DNA of 64,000 nt from assembly GCF_000519085.1 (NCBI RefSeq), contig NZ_KI912577.1, forward strand, positions 1,288,423 through 1,352,422, in the 5' to 3' direction. This document shows positions 1 through 8,412 of this stretch, in pieces. Positions within the stretch are counted from its first letter, which is position 1. Each line of letters begins with the position of its first letter. Source of the stretch: Methylobacterium sp. 10 (GTDB taxonomy: Bacteria; Pseudomonadota; Alphaproteobacteria; Rhizobiales; Beijerinckiaceae). Both the position numbers and the translations under genes were made by a program. The notes under the pieces were generated by a model that saw only the letters and a list, made by a program, of their open reading frames with translations, had not been told where the DNA came from and made no database searches.

Positions 1-35
1 TCCGGGAGCTGTATTTCGCCATGTGCCTGGACTGA
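1..35 (+). CDS. C-terminal tail of an upstream gene (partial)
   Basis: One frame entering from the left edge reads ten plausible residues (RELYFAMCLD) and stops with TGA at 33-35. It is followed by a 64-bp spacer and the UV endonuclease gene. The tail is too short to assign a family; it could be chance. Confidence 0.35.
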   Translation, partial: RELYFAMCLD

Positions 36-99
36 GACGAGGCGTCCCGAAACCGCCCGATCCGGCGACACCAAAGCCGGCCGAGGCCGTTATCCCCCC

Positions 100-1188
100 A
101 TGATGATGGACACGCCGCGCCTCGGTTTCTGCTGCACCTTCGTGCTCGACAACGATCCCGCCAGCTTCAAGACGCTGAAGGCCGCCCGCGAGGCGACGCT
201 TCACATGAATCTGTCGCACACCACCATGAGCCATCTCGACACGCTCGCGCCCTCGGCGCGGCGGGCGAAGCTCGAAGGGCTCGTCCGGCACAATCTCGGC
301 GCGCTCGAACGGCAGATCGCCTGGGTCGCGGCCCGGCCGCCCCTGGAGCGCCTGTTGCGCATGGCGAGCAACGTCCTGCCCGGCTACACCCACGAGGTGG
401 CGCGGGCGATCTATGCCGAGCCCGAGATGGTCGCCCTCGTCGAGTCCGGTCTCGCGCGCATCGGCGAGCGGGCGCGGCAGGGCGGCGTCCGCCTCAGCTT
501 CCATCCCGGACCGTTCTGCGTCATCGCCTCGCGCAACCCCAAGGCCGAGCGCAACGGCATCTCCGAACTCGAATACCATGCCGAGCTGATGGCGATGATG
601 GGCTATGGCGGCGGCTGGCACCCGCAGGGCGCCCATATCAACATCCATGTCGGCGCCCGCGACCCCGGCATCGCGGGCTTTCGCGACAGTCTGCCCAAGC
701 TCTCCCAGACGGCGCGCGACCTGCTGACGGTGGAGAACGACGAGAACGCCTTCGGCCTCGACACGGTGCTGGAACTGGCCGACCGCGTTCCGGTGGTCCT
801 CGACCTGCACCACCACTGGGTCCAGAGCGGCGGCACCTATATCGAACCCGACGATTCGCGGATCGCCCGCATCCGCGAGTCCTGGCGCGGCGTGCGCCCC
901 ATCGCCCATATCAGCCTCTCGCGCGAGGCCCTGCTGGAGGGGCACGACCCGGATCGGCTCCCCGATTATGCCGCCCTGGTGGGAGCCGGGCACAATTGGC
1001 GGGACATTGCGGCCCATTCGCACCTGATGGGCAACCGGGCGCTGAACTCCCTCGTCGCCCGTCACCTCGCCTGGGCCGATTTCGAGATCGAGGCGAAGGG
1101 CAAGAACCTGGCCTCCACCGGCATCGCCGCCGAGATCGGTGAAGCGCGGGCGGCCGATCCGTTACGCGGCACCGCCTCCGCCGCGTGA
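100..1188 (+). CDS. uvsE: UV damage endonuclease UvsE/UvdE family
   Basis: Probable UV-damage endonuclease, which nicks DNA 5' of UV photoproducts and starts a repair route independent of UvrABC. The 362-residue protein has the TIM-barrel signature of the family: an N-terminal GFCCTFV strand, a metal-ligand FHPGPF segment near residue 136, HINIHVG near 180, a VENDEN motif near 210 carrying the acidic ligand, and VVLDLHHHW near 230 with clustered histidines. Length is slightly above the usual 300 or so residues. The start is one of three consecutive ATG codons (100, 103, 106) and cannot be decided. Assignment is from motif recognition; a divergent xylose-isomerase-like barrel is the main alternative. 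No clear operon partner is visible. Confidence 0.85.
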   Translation: MMMDTPRLGFCCTFVLDNDPASFKTLKAAREATLHMNLSHTTMSHLDTLAPSARRAKLEGLVRHNLGALERQIAWVAARPPLERLLRMASNVLPGYTHEVARAIYAEPEMVALVESGLARIGERARQGGVRLSFHPGPFCVIASRNPKAERNGISELEYHAELMAMMGYGGGWHPQGAHINIHVGARDPGIAGFRDSLPKLSQTARDLLTVENDENAFGLDTVLELADRVPVVLDLHHHWVQSGGTYIEPDDSRIARIRESWRGVRPIAHISLSREALLEGHDPDRLPDYAALVGAGHNWRDIAAHSHLMGNRALNSLVARHLAWADFEIEAKGKNLASTGIAAEIGEARAADPLRGTASAA

Positions 1189-1330
1189 TGGGAGCGACGG
1201 TGGGGCATTGCTCATGTCACAAAGTCGGGAGTGGATCAGTTTGAAATTAGCCGGATTGATCCGAATTTGAAGCGTTTTCTATAGTATTTTCTGAAGATCA
1301 GCGGCCCAGAAATCGTGAACCGTATAAAAG

Positions 1331-1954
1331 CTAAGAACCAATTTCTCCACGTGGCAGGAAAATACCTTTGATGCATGCGTCGTTTCTGACTGCTATCTGT
1401 GTGTGGGTCCTGGAATAAAATCCACCCTGCGGATAGGCTGGGCTTCCTTCAACGAAAAGACCTCTCACCGTATCGAACGGATCTGTATAATATTCGCTTT
1501 CTGGGTCGTTATACTCTTTGTCTTCAATGATCTCGTGCAGGTGTCGGATGACTGCGCAATCGCGAAATCGTAGGAGTTTATCTCCTTGATTGATCGTTTT
1601 CGGATCTTTATTCTCCGGCATCTTTGTGCCGGCTTGCTCGTTTAGCAGCTTGAGACTGTAATACGCATCAGTCAGCAGCTCGATGTTTTCTCGCTGCAAT
1701 AGATCGAGACAATTTCCCAGGTCGATGATCGCGCCTATGACAAATGGATCATCGTATGCGCCAGACGCTGCCTTTGCCTGCGCCCACTCATAGGCCCGCA
1801 ACGCATCATTTTCCCAAAAATAGATTCCTGGGCCAAGCCAATCGTAGTCTTTATCGGAAGGGGCCAAAGGAAGGCCGTGAGTCAAAGCTTTGCGGCCTAC
1901 CTTTTTGCTGCATCCGTGGTAGCCTAAAACGAACGATGGCGAATTTCTGGACAT
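1331..1954 (-). CDS. PARP-like ADP-ribosyltransferase fold protein, candidate toxin
   Basis: This 207-residue protein looks like a small PARP/ART-fold enzyme. Near the N terminus it has GYHGCS (residues 11-16), equivalent to the NAD-contacting His strand. About 30 residues later LGPGIYFWEND follows, the Gly-x-Gly-Ile-Tyr-Phe block typical of the PARP H-Y-E core, then an alanine- and tyrosine-rich helix. A later EGSPAYPQGGFYSRTHTQI segment could hold the third active-site region. Its ATG overlaps the stop of the upstream 66-residue gene by one base (TAATG), so the two are almost surely translated together. GC content is visibly lower than in flanking genes, which suggests acquisition. The toxin role is inferred from fold and gene pairing, not from a named family match. 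Confidence 0.6.
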   Translation of the reverse strand: MSRNSPSFVLGYHGCSKKVGRKALTHGLPLAPSDKDYDWLGPGIYFWENDALRAYEWAQAKAASGAYDDPFVIGAIIDLGNCLDLLQRENIELLTDAYYSLKLLNEQAGTKMPENKDPKTINQGDKLLRFRDCAVIRHLHEIIEDKEYNDPESEYYTDPFDTVRGLFVEGSPAYPQGGFYSRTHTQIAVRNDACIKGIFLPRGEIGS

Positions 1955-2154
1955 TAAGACCCAGCGGTCGCTTTCTTCTTTCGTTCGCCACCATAGGCAG
2001 CCGTGATTTCACCTTTTTTATTGTGCGTCCCCTCTTTGACCAGGGCGCCCAATGCCAAGGCTTTCGTCGCTTTCTTTGCCGTCGTATAATGCTTGATCGC
2101 CAACTTGAGCGCAGCACGCTTTTCGGCCTTCATTCCACGGTTCCTTATGGCCAC
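1954..2154 (-). CDS. small basic protein, candidate antitoxin partner
   Basis: A 66-residue lysine- and alanine-rich protein (MAIRNRGMKAEKRAALKLA at the start, GERKKKATAGS at the end) that is probably helical in its first half, with a GTHNKKGEITAAYGG segment in the second half. It starts with ATG and its TAA overlaps the ATG of the ADP-ribosyltransferase-like gene by one base. The small-gene-first order and tight coupling match many type II toxin-antitoxin operons. No DNA-binding domain is recognisable, so the antitoxin role is inferred only from context; it could instead be a regulator or chaperone for the enzyme. Confidence 0.55.
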   Translation of the reverse strand: MAIRNRGMKAEKRAALKLAIKHYTTAKKATKALALGALVKEGTHNKKGEITAAYGGERKKKATAGS

Positions 2155-2342
2155 TTTTCAAGTTGCCGCGTCGGCCCGTCCAAATCAAGGCAGGAATACG
2201 GTGTTGGAACCGGCATCGACTTCATCACGGGGCACCACCTCCGGCGCATGAGGGGAGCGAGGCGGGCCAGGTCATGTGGAGGCCCGCGTCTCACCGCCCT
2301 CCCGCATCGTGCTTCTGTCGCCCGAACTGATCGTCCCGTCGG

Positions 2343-4499
2343 TCACCGCGTCGCGAACTTGATGCTGATCGCGGCCTTTGCCGTCAGGCCCGGGCTCTGC
2401 AGCAGGTTGAGGTACTGGGTGTAGCGCTTGTCGAAGGCGTTCTGCAGGATGAAGTCGGCCCGGATCCGGTCGTTGACCCGGTAGGAGGCGAAGAAATCCA
2501 CGAGGCCGTAGGCTTTGGTCGCCAGGATCGTCGCGCCCTCGGGTACGGCGATGCGGCTGTCCACGAAGGTGAGGCGGCTTCCCACCGTGAGGCTGTCGTC
2601 GAGGAAACGCAGGCCGAGCGTGGCGCTGATCCGGTCCGGGGGAATGCTCAGAAGGGTCTCGCGCGTGGCCTTGTCGCGCCCCTCGGTATGGGTCGCCGCC
2701 ACCGAGACGAAACCGCCGCCCCAATCGTAGGCGCCCTCCAGTTCGACGCCGGAGATTTCGGCCTGCGCCACGTTGAGGTACTGGAAGGACTGGACCGGGA
2801 TGAAGCACGGGAAACGCCCGGGGCGTCCGACGCAGACCGAGGCCGGAATACCGGGAATCACGGGCACGAAATAGGTCGGGCCGACTCCGGCGATGTTGAT
2901 GTAGTCGTCGATCTCGTTCTGGAAGACGTTGGCCTTGGCGCGGAAGACGTCACCGGGCCTCAGGACATCGCCGTATTTGAGGTTGATGCCGCCTTCGATA
3001 GTGTGCGCCACTTCCGGCTTCAGGGACGCATTCGGCAGGATGTTGAAGGCCGGGAAGGGATGGATGCCCTGGACCAGGGTCTCGGTGATCGACGGCGCCC
3101 GGTAGCCTTCCGCGTAGGTGCCGTAGAATTCGATCCCGGCAAAGGGCGAGACCCCCACCGTGATCTTGGGAGAGAGGCGGTCGCCGCTCGAGCTCGAGTT
3201 GCCGCCGGACAGTTCGTAATGGTCGTAGCGGAGAGCCCCGATGACCCGGAGCCAGGAGGCGTAGCGCACCTCGTCCTGGATGAAGGCGCCCGCCAGGGTC
3301 CGCTCCCCGGAGGGCGTGAAGGCGGAGCCGAAGCCGCCCGCATTGTCCGTGGTCTTGACCCGGTCGAACACCGCGTCGCCGCCGATGGTCAGGGCGTGGC
3401 TCAAGGCCCAGGTGTCGAAACGGGCCGTGTTGTGGACGTCGACGCCAAACGTCTCGATGTCGTAGTCGATCCTGTTGCCGGCCCGCACGCCGAGATTGCC
3501 GTAGAGACCGCTCGCGGTGTCGTCGAGGAAGGTCAGCGTGTTGTGCGTGCCGGTGTAGTAAGCCTTGGCGCTGACATCGATCAACGGCACGTCGGGCCGG
3601 GCGAAGCGATAGCCGAGGGTGTAGGTGTTGGCCTGGACCGCGTTGTTGAAGCGGGCGCCGGCGTTGCTGCTGCCGTTATTGGCGAAGTCGAAGTTCTGCA
3701 GGAGGGCCGTGCCGCTGATCTCGTGGCCGTCGGCGGGCCGGAGGTTGAACTTGGCCACGCCCGAGGTCAGTTCGTTGCCGGTGTCGCGCACCAGCGTGCC
3801 GAACCCGTCGCGATAGGCGTCGTTGTTGCGGTAGACGAACTGGCCGAACACATCCGCCGCGGTGCCGATGCGCGCGCCCAGCGCCGTCGAGTTCAGGAAC
3901 GTCTGCCCGTTCGAGCCGAAGCCGAATTTCTGGACCGCGCCCGCCGTCTCGTCCGGCGCCAGGATGTCGTCGATGGAGCGCGTGCGGAAGGCGACCACGC
4001 CGCCGATCGCGCCGGAGCCGTAGATGGTGGAGGTGGGGCCGCGCGTGATGTCGACGCCGCCGACGAGTTCGGGATCGAGATAGAAGACGCCGTTGGCGCT
4101 GTGGCCCGAGGTCTGGAAGTTCTGGCGGGCGCCGTCCACCAGGACGTTGACGCGCCCGAAATCCTGCAGCCCGCGGATGTTGATGGCCTGGGCCGGGTCG
4201 TTCTGGTTCTCCTGCGTGGTCACGCCGGGGACGTCGCGCAGGACGTCGGAGAGACGGCTCGGCTGAAGGCGGTCGATCTGCGCGCGGGTGACGACGCTGC
4301 TCCCGGACAGGGCGTCGATGGCGGGCTCTTCGGTCTTCGTCGCGGTGACGGAGAGGGTGTCGAGGCTCACCGCCATGTCCGGTGGCCGCGCTGCGGGGAG
4401 GGCCGGCGCCGTCTGCGCGTGAGCGGCGCTCATCGCGATGAGCGAGACGCCGACGAGGGCGCCGGCGCGATGGGGGGTGAGGAGGCGACGGGGAGGCAT
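2343..4499 (-). CDS. TonB-dependent heme/hemoglobin receptor
   Basis: Outer-membrane receptor that would bring heme into the periplasm for the HmuTUV system just upstream. From ATG 4499 the protein has 718 residues with a signal peptide ending near AAHAQ. A longer frame exists from a TTG at 4583, but it would bury that signal. A TonB-box-like DTLSVTATKT follows, then a plug domain (NIRGLQDFGRVNVLVDG, RGPTSTIYGSGAIGGVV) and the barrel. The region YRAPSITETLVQGIHPF then LPNASLKPE resembles the FRAP and NPNL motifs of heme receptors, with a histidine between them. The gap of about 190 bp to hmuV suggests its own promoter. It contains a weak inverted repeat, TAGAT-N8-ATCTA, at 4601-4618 whose role is unknown. 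Confidence 0.9.
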   Translation of the reverse strand: MPPRRLLTPHRAGALVGVSLIAMSAAHAQTAPALPAARPPDMAVSLDTLSVTATKTEEPAIDALSGSSVVTRAQIDRLQPSRLSDVLRDVPGVTTQENQNDPAQAINIRGLQDFGRVNVLVDGARQNFQTSGHSANGVFYLDPELVGGVDITRGPTSTIYGSGAIGGVVAFRTRSIDDILAPDETAGAVQKFGFGSNGQTFLNSTALGARIGTAADVFGQFVYRNNDAYRDGFGTLVRDTGNELTSGVAKFNLRPADGHEISGTALLQNFDFANNGSSNAGARFNNAVQANTYTLGYRFARPDVPLIDVSAKAYYTGTHNTLTFLDDTASGLYGNLGVRAGNRIDYDIETFGVDVHNTARFDTWALSHALTIGGDAVFDRVKTTDNAGGFGSAFTPSGERTLAGAFIQDEVRYASWLRVIGALRYDHYELSGGNSSSSGDRLSPKITVGVSPFAGIEFYGTYAEGYRAPSITETLVQGIHPFPAFNILPNASLKPEVAHTIEGGINLKYGDVLRPGDVFRAKANVFQNEIDDYINIAGVGPTYFVPVIPGIPASVCVGRPGRFPCFIPVQSFQYLNVAQAEISGVELEGAYDWGGGFVSVAATHTEGRDKATRETLLSIPPDRISATLGLRFLDDSLTVGSRLTFVDSRIAVPEGATILATKAYGLVDFFASYRVNDRIRADFILQNAFDKRYTQYLNLLQSPGLTAKAAISIKFATR

Positions 4500-4687
4500 G
4501 ACCGGTTCCGCGAGACAGTAAAGACAGCGCTGGGAGGTTGGCTGGCTCCCTGTGCTGATGCTGCTCCATGACTGTGCGGTCAACGCCGTTTCATTGTGTA
4601 TAGATTGGCGTATATCTAAGGAGTATCTGAGTTTGTCTGGAGGTGTTCCAGTTCAATATTGTAATCCCGTGGGATGTTGCCGCCCGG

Positions 4688-5494
4688 TCACAGGCGGCGC
4701 GGGAGAATGAAGGGCCGGCCGCCTTCGGGAACCCGCCCGACCGGCCAGCTCACCTGGAAGATGTCGGCGATCAGGTCGTCGCGCAGGATCGCCGCCGGGG
4801 TCCCGCGTGCCACGAGGCGGCCAGCGGAGAGCACCAGCAGGGTGTCGGCATAGGCGGCCGCGAGATTGAGATCGTGCAGGATCGCCACCACGCCGACGCC
4901 CCGGCCCCGCAGCCCATCCACGGCCTCCAGGATCGCGCTCTGATGGCGCAGATCGAGGCTCGCGGTCGGTTCATCGAGGAACAGGACCTGCCCGGTGGCG
5001 ATGGTGCGGCCGGCGGCGAGCTGGCACAGCACGCGCGCGAACTGGACCCGGGCCTGCTCACCGCCCGAGAGGCTCTGATAGGCACGGCCCGCGAGATGCA
5101 GGATGTCGGCCCGGCCGAGGGCGTCGGCGAGGATCGCCTCGCGGTCGCGCCGGGTGAGGCCACGGCCGATCCCGTCGAGGCCGATGCGGGCGACGTCCGA
5201 GACCGAGAAGGGAAACGCGAGCCGCGTGGTTTGCGGCAGCACCGCGCGCAGGGCCGCGAGCCGCCAGGGCGGGATTGTCGCGATGGACGTCCCGCCATAG
5301 GCCAGCGTGCCTGCGGTGGGGGCGAGCTCGCCGCAGAGGAGGCGCAGCAGGGTGGATTTGCCCGCGCCGTTCGGGCCGATGATCACCTGCAGCGATCCCG
5401 GCTCTACCGTGAGCGAAACGCCCTCCACGAGACTGCGCCCGCCCGTGGTGAAGGCGAGGTCGGACGCGGTGAGCAGGGGCGCCGCCTCAGACAT
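4688..5494 (-). CDS. hmuV: heme ABC transporter ATP-binding protein
   Basis: The 268-residue ATPase of a heme/iron-chelate importer. Walker A GPNGAGKST lies near residue 40, the signature LSGGEQARVQFARVL near 140, and Walker B VLFLDEPTASLD near 168, followed by the H-loop HDLNLAAAYAD. The spacing is that of the FecE/BtuD/HmuV class. Its ATG overlaps the end of the permease gene by 8 bp, so it belongs to the hmuT-hmuU-hmuV operon. The substrate (heme rather than siderophore) is inferred from the neighbouring heme-type receptor and binding protein. Confidence 0.92.
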   Translation of the reverse strand: MSEAAPLLTASDLAFTTGGRSLVEGVSLTVEPGSLQVIIGPNGAGKSTLLRLLCGELAPTAGTLAYGGTSIATIPPWRLAALRAVLPQTTRLAFPFSVSDVARIGLDGIGRGLTRRDREAILADALGRADILHLAGRAYQSLSGGEQARVQFARVLCQLAAGRTIATGQVLFLDEPTASLDLRHQSAILEAVDGLRGRGVGVVAILHDLNLAAAYADTLLVLSAGRLVARGTPAAILRDDLIADIFQVSWPVGRVPEGGRPFILPRRL

Positions 5495-6563
5495 CGAGGG
5501 TCCGGGTCCGCGCCAGCAGGAGCCACAGGAAGACGGGAGCGCCGACGAGCGCCGTGACGATCCCGATCGGCAGTTCGGCCGGCGCCACCACGAGACGCGC
5601 CGCCACGTCGGCCAGGACGAGGAGCGCGCCGCCGAGGAGGGCCGAGGCCGGCAGGAGCCGCCGGTGCTCGGGGCCGATCATCAGCCGCAGGGTATGGGGC
5701 ACCACGAGGCCGACGAAGCCGATCACCCCGGCGGCCGCCACGCCGGCACCGACGGCGATGGCGACGAGCAGGATCGCCGCCCGCTTGAGCCGCTCCACCG
5801 GGATGCCGAGATGGAACGCCTCCGCCTCCCCGAGGACCAGGGCGTTGAGCCCGCGCCCGAGGAAGGGCACGGCGATCAGCACCGGCAGAATCGCCGGAGC
5901 GGTGGCCGCCACCTTGGTCCAGGTCGATCCCCCGAGGCTGCCCAGGGACCAGAAGGTGAGGTCGCGCAGCTGCCGGTCGTCGCTGGCATAGACGAGGAGC
6001 CCGGTCATCGCACCGCTCAGCGCTCCGAGCGCGATGCCGGCGAGCAGCATCGTCGCGACGGAGGTCCGGCCCGAACGCGTGGCGACGAGGTAGAGGCCGA
6101 GCGTCGCGGTGAGCCCCCCGCAGAAGGCCGCCGCCGGCAGCACCGCGTAGGGAAGCGGCCCCGGCAGGCTAAAGGCCACGAGGAGCCGGTCGCCGAGGAC
6201 GATGATCGCGGCCGCCGCGAGACCCGCCCCGGCGGAGACGCCGACCAGGGCCGGATCGGCCAGGGGATTGCGGAAGAGCCCCTGCATCAGCGCCCCGGAG
6301 ACCGCGAGGCCCGCCCCCACCATCAGGCCGAGCAAGGTGCGCGGCAGGCGGATGTTGAGGATGACGAGGCTGTCGCGGGCGAGGGTCGGATCCGCCCCGC
6401 CCTGCATCAGTACGTCGAGGATCCGCGACGGCGCGATGGGGATCGCCCCGACGCCGACGGAGAGGAGGCTGACGGCGAGGACGAGAACGACCAGGCCTGA
6501 GAAGACCGCGATGTCCCGGCGGCGCGGGTCGGCGAGCCTGTCCCCGCCAAGGTGATCAGCCAC
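5487..6563 (-). CDS. hmuU: heme ABC transporter permease, FecCD family
   Basis: Inner-membrane permease of 358 residues with about nine or ten hydrophobic segments. It carries FecCD family marks such as IRLPRTLLGLMVGAGLAVSGALMQG near residue 75 and GFVGLVVPHTLRLMIGPEHR near 285, the latter being the cytoplasmic coupling loop that contacts the ATPase. The likely start is GTG 6563, which overlaps the hmuT stop by 8 bp. Overlaps at both ends indicate tight translational coupling inside the heme import operon. Confidence 0.92.
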   Translation of the reverse strand: MADHLGGDRLADPRRRDIAVFSGLVVLVLAVSLLSVGVGAIPIAPSRILDVLMQGGADPTLARDSLVILNIRLPRTLLGLMVGAGLAVSGALMQGLFRNPLADPALVGVSAGAGLAAAAIIVLGDRLLVAFSLPGPLPYAVLPAAAFCGGLTATLGLYLVATRSGRTSVATMLLAGIALGALSGAMTGLLVYASDDRQLRDLTFWSLGSLGGSTWTKVAATAPAILPVLIAVPFLGRGLNALVLGEAEAFHLGIPVERLKRAAILLVAIAVGAGVAAAGVIGFVGLVVPHTLRLMIGPEHRRLLPASALLGGALLVLADVAARLVVAPAELPIGIVTALVGAPVFLWLLLARTRTLDV

Positions 6564-7446
6564 GGATGAGGTCGGGGTAGATCGCCCGTATCAGGTCCCG
6601 CGCGGCATCCGGGGTGCGCGGGCCGAAGCCGAGGAGATAGAGGCCGTCCATGGCCACGAGGGCGTGCCTGGCCGCCGCCGGCACCTGGCCGAGGGCGGTA
6701 CCGGGGGCGAAGGTCGTCTCCGGGTTCGGGGCGTCGGCGCCGTTCTGCATCATCACCACGGCGTCGGGCGCGGCGGCGATGATGGCCTCGTCGGTCATCG
6801 GCTTGAATCCCTCGATGCCGGTCGCGGCGTTCTCCACCCCCGCCAGGGCCAGGATGCCGTCCGCCGTGCTGTTGCGGCCCCCGACCATGACGCGGCCGTT
6901 GGCCACCGACAGCACGACGAGCGCCCTGGCCGGACGGGTGATGCGGGCGCGCTGCTCGCTCAGCCCGGCGAACTGCGCGCGCACATCCCCGGCCAGGGCG
7001 GCGGCCTCCCGGTCGAGGCCGGCGAGGCGTCCCACCGTGGCGATCTTGTCGAGGACACCCTCGGGGGTCGGCGGCTCCTTGACGATGGAGACCGGCACCC
7101 CGGCCTCGCGCACGAGGGTGAGCACGTCGGCGGGGCCGGCCCCTTCGGCCGCGATGACGAGGTCGGGGCCGGCCGAGAGCAGGCCCTCCGCCGACAGAGC
7201 GCGCAGATAGCCGACATTCGGCTTCTCGCGCAGAACCTGCGCCGGGTAGATGCTGGTGGTGTCGACCACCACGATCCGGCTCGCGGCCCAGAGCCTGTAG
7301 AGGATCTCGGTGACGGCGCCGCCCAGCGAGGCGATGCGCGCGGCCGGCCCCGCCGCCCGCGCCAGTCCCCCGAGGGTGGCAAGGCCGAGCCCGCCGGCCA
7401 GAATCGCGCGGCGGGACGGGTGAGGAGGAGAACGGCGATGCGTCAT
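6556..7446 (-). CDS. hmuT: heme-binding periplasmic protein
   Basis: Periplasmic substrate-binding protein of 296 residues that would hand heme to HmuUV. The chosen ATG at 7446 gives a Tat-like N terminus (SRRAILAGGLGLATLGG) with a twin arginine before the hydrophobic stretch. The mature part starts RIASLGGAVTEILYRL and contains ALVVLSVANGRVMVGGRNS, both usual in HmuT/ShuT proteins. A longer frame from 7623 lacks any signal and probably is non-coding. First gene of the operon; an AT-rich block lies upstream. Confidence 0.9.
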   Translation of the reverse strand: MTHRRSPPHPSRRAILAGGLGLATLGGLARAAGPAARIASLGGAVTEILYRLWAASRIVVVDTTSIYPAQVLREKPNVGYLRALSAEGLLSAGPDLVIAAEGAGPADVLTLVREAGVPVSIVKEPPTPEGVLDKIATVGRLAGLDREAAALAGDVRAQFAGLSEQRARITRPARALVVLSVANGRVMVGGRNSTADGILALAGVENAATGIEGFKPMTDEAIIAAAPDAVVMMQNGADAPNPETTFAPGTALGQVPAAARHALVAMDGLYLLGFGPRTPDAARDLIRAIYPDLIRG

Positions 7447-7614
7447 CTGGTCGGGATCACCCTGTCGTTGGCGGCCGCCCGGAGCCGGTCGCACGCCGGC
7501 ATGGACCGAGGACCACCTCCCGGCGACCGTCCGTCGGCGGCATGACCTCGACCGGGACACCCGTATCCTGCCGCCATCATGCGATAGTCTGAGAAGAGTG
7601 CCCGCTGGCGCAGT

Positions 7615-7675
7615 CCAACGCAATATTTAAAAAATTATCACTTTTGAATTATTATAGTCTATTCTTGCCGTTGCT
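7615..7675 (-). promoter_or_regulatory. AT-rich promoter-like block upstream of hmuT
   Basis: In a very GC-rich setting this stretch is strongly AT-rich (runs such as TTTAAAAAATTATCA and GAATTATTATAG) and sits about 170 bp upstream of hmuT. Such an island fits an iron-responsive promoter or operator, but I could not match it to a defined Irr, Fur or RirA box. It could also serve the neighbouring 95-residue gene. Confidence 0.35.
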
Positions 7676-7718
7676 GCGCCGGAGGCTTCGCGAACGCCGC
7701 CCCCCGATCGGGCCGGCT

Positions 7719-8006
7719 CTACCGACGCGGCCTCTGCATTTTCACCACCGTGCTCTTGGGGCGGCCGATCGGCTTCAGGGGAGCCTTGGCCTCCAGGGCG
7801 GCGCGGGCGAGGTCCTGGGGGCGTGCCGCCCCGTTCGCGATCCGCATCAGGGCCTCGGCCATCTCCTCGATGGTCTGGGCCGCCTCGCCCTCCAGCGTCT
7901 CTTCCGCCCGGATGCCGGGAAGTTCGGGCGCGATCTCCTCGGCGGCCTCCCGCAACTGTTCGATGAGCTCGGCCGGGGAGTAGCGGGAGGGGGGTGCATA
8001 TGCCAT
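7719..8006 (-). CDS. conserved-looking hypothetical protein, helical
   Basis: A 95-residue acidic, helix-rich protein (AELIEQLREAAEEI, EEMAEALMRI) with a basic proline-containing tail (PIGRPKSTVVKMQRPRR). ATG at 8006. It lies upstream of and in the same direction as the heme operon, but a gap of about 270 bp separates it from hmuT. No family is recognised. A competing plus-strand frame covers the same bases but has a shadow-like composition, so I prefer this one. Confidence 0.5.
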   Translation of the reverse strand: MAYAPPSRYSPAELIEQLREAAEEIAPELPGIRAEETLEGEAAQTIEEMAEALMRIANGAARPQDLARAALEAKAPLKPIGRPKSTVVKMQRPRR

Positions 8007-8084
8007 CGGGCGACCATGGCAGCAGCCGGGAGCCTCGACAACCGGGCTGCCGGATCCGTCACATTCAATCTTCCAAGCCGCCTA

Positions 8085-8197
8085 CCTCACCCTGAGGTTC
8101 CCTTTGCTCGAGCAAAGGGCTTTGAGGGAGCCCTCCAGTCGTCACGCGATCCCTGGAGGGCTTCTTCGAGGCCGCTCCACGGCACCTCAAGATGAGG
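8085..8197. repeat. REP-like composite palindromic element
   Basis: The ends CCTCACCCTGAGGTTCC and GGCACCTCAAGATGAGG are imperfect inverted repeats. Inside lies a second pair, GAGCCCTCCAG and CTGGAGGGCTT, and a small perfect palindrome CCCTTTGCTCGAGCAAAGGG. The layout resembles the repeated intergenic palindromes common in alphaproteobacterial genomes. The copy number in this genome cannot be judged from one window. Confidence 0.6.
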
Positions 8198-8412
8198 GAA
8201 AGCCTTGGACAAACAACGCGATCAGCGTCTCAGGGCGGTGCGCCTCACCCGACCGCTCGGCCGCCTCCCCGCGCGGTGGCCGTGCCGAACCGTGGAGGAC
8301 ACGCGGTCGGCCGGGAAAAAGTTCGATTCGATGCGGCGGCTTTAAGCGAACCTTTCCCCTGTTCTGCCTTCTCGGTGATAGGAGACGTCGCACTGCGGGG
8401 GGGCGATCACCG

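Noticed and set aside
2688..4571. 627-codon plus-strand open frame opposite the TonB receptor
   Set aside because: Its composition (repeated D, V, G, A, R stretches) is typical of an antisense shadow of a GC-rich gene, and the minus strand has clear TonB receptor motifs and a signal peptide.
7644..8195. plus-strand frame of 183 codons near the hmuT promoter
   Set aside because: It spans the AT-rich block and the REP-like element and lies opposite a better minus-strand gene.
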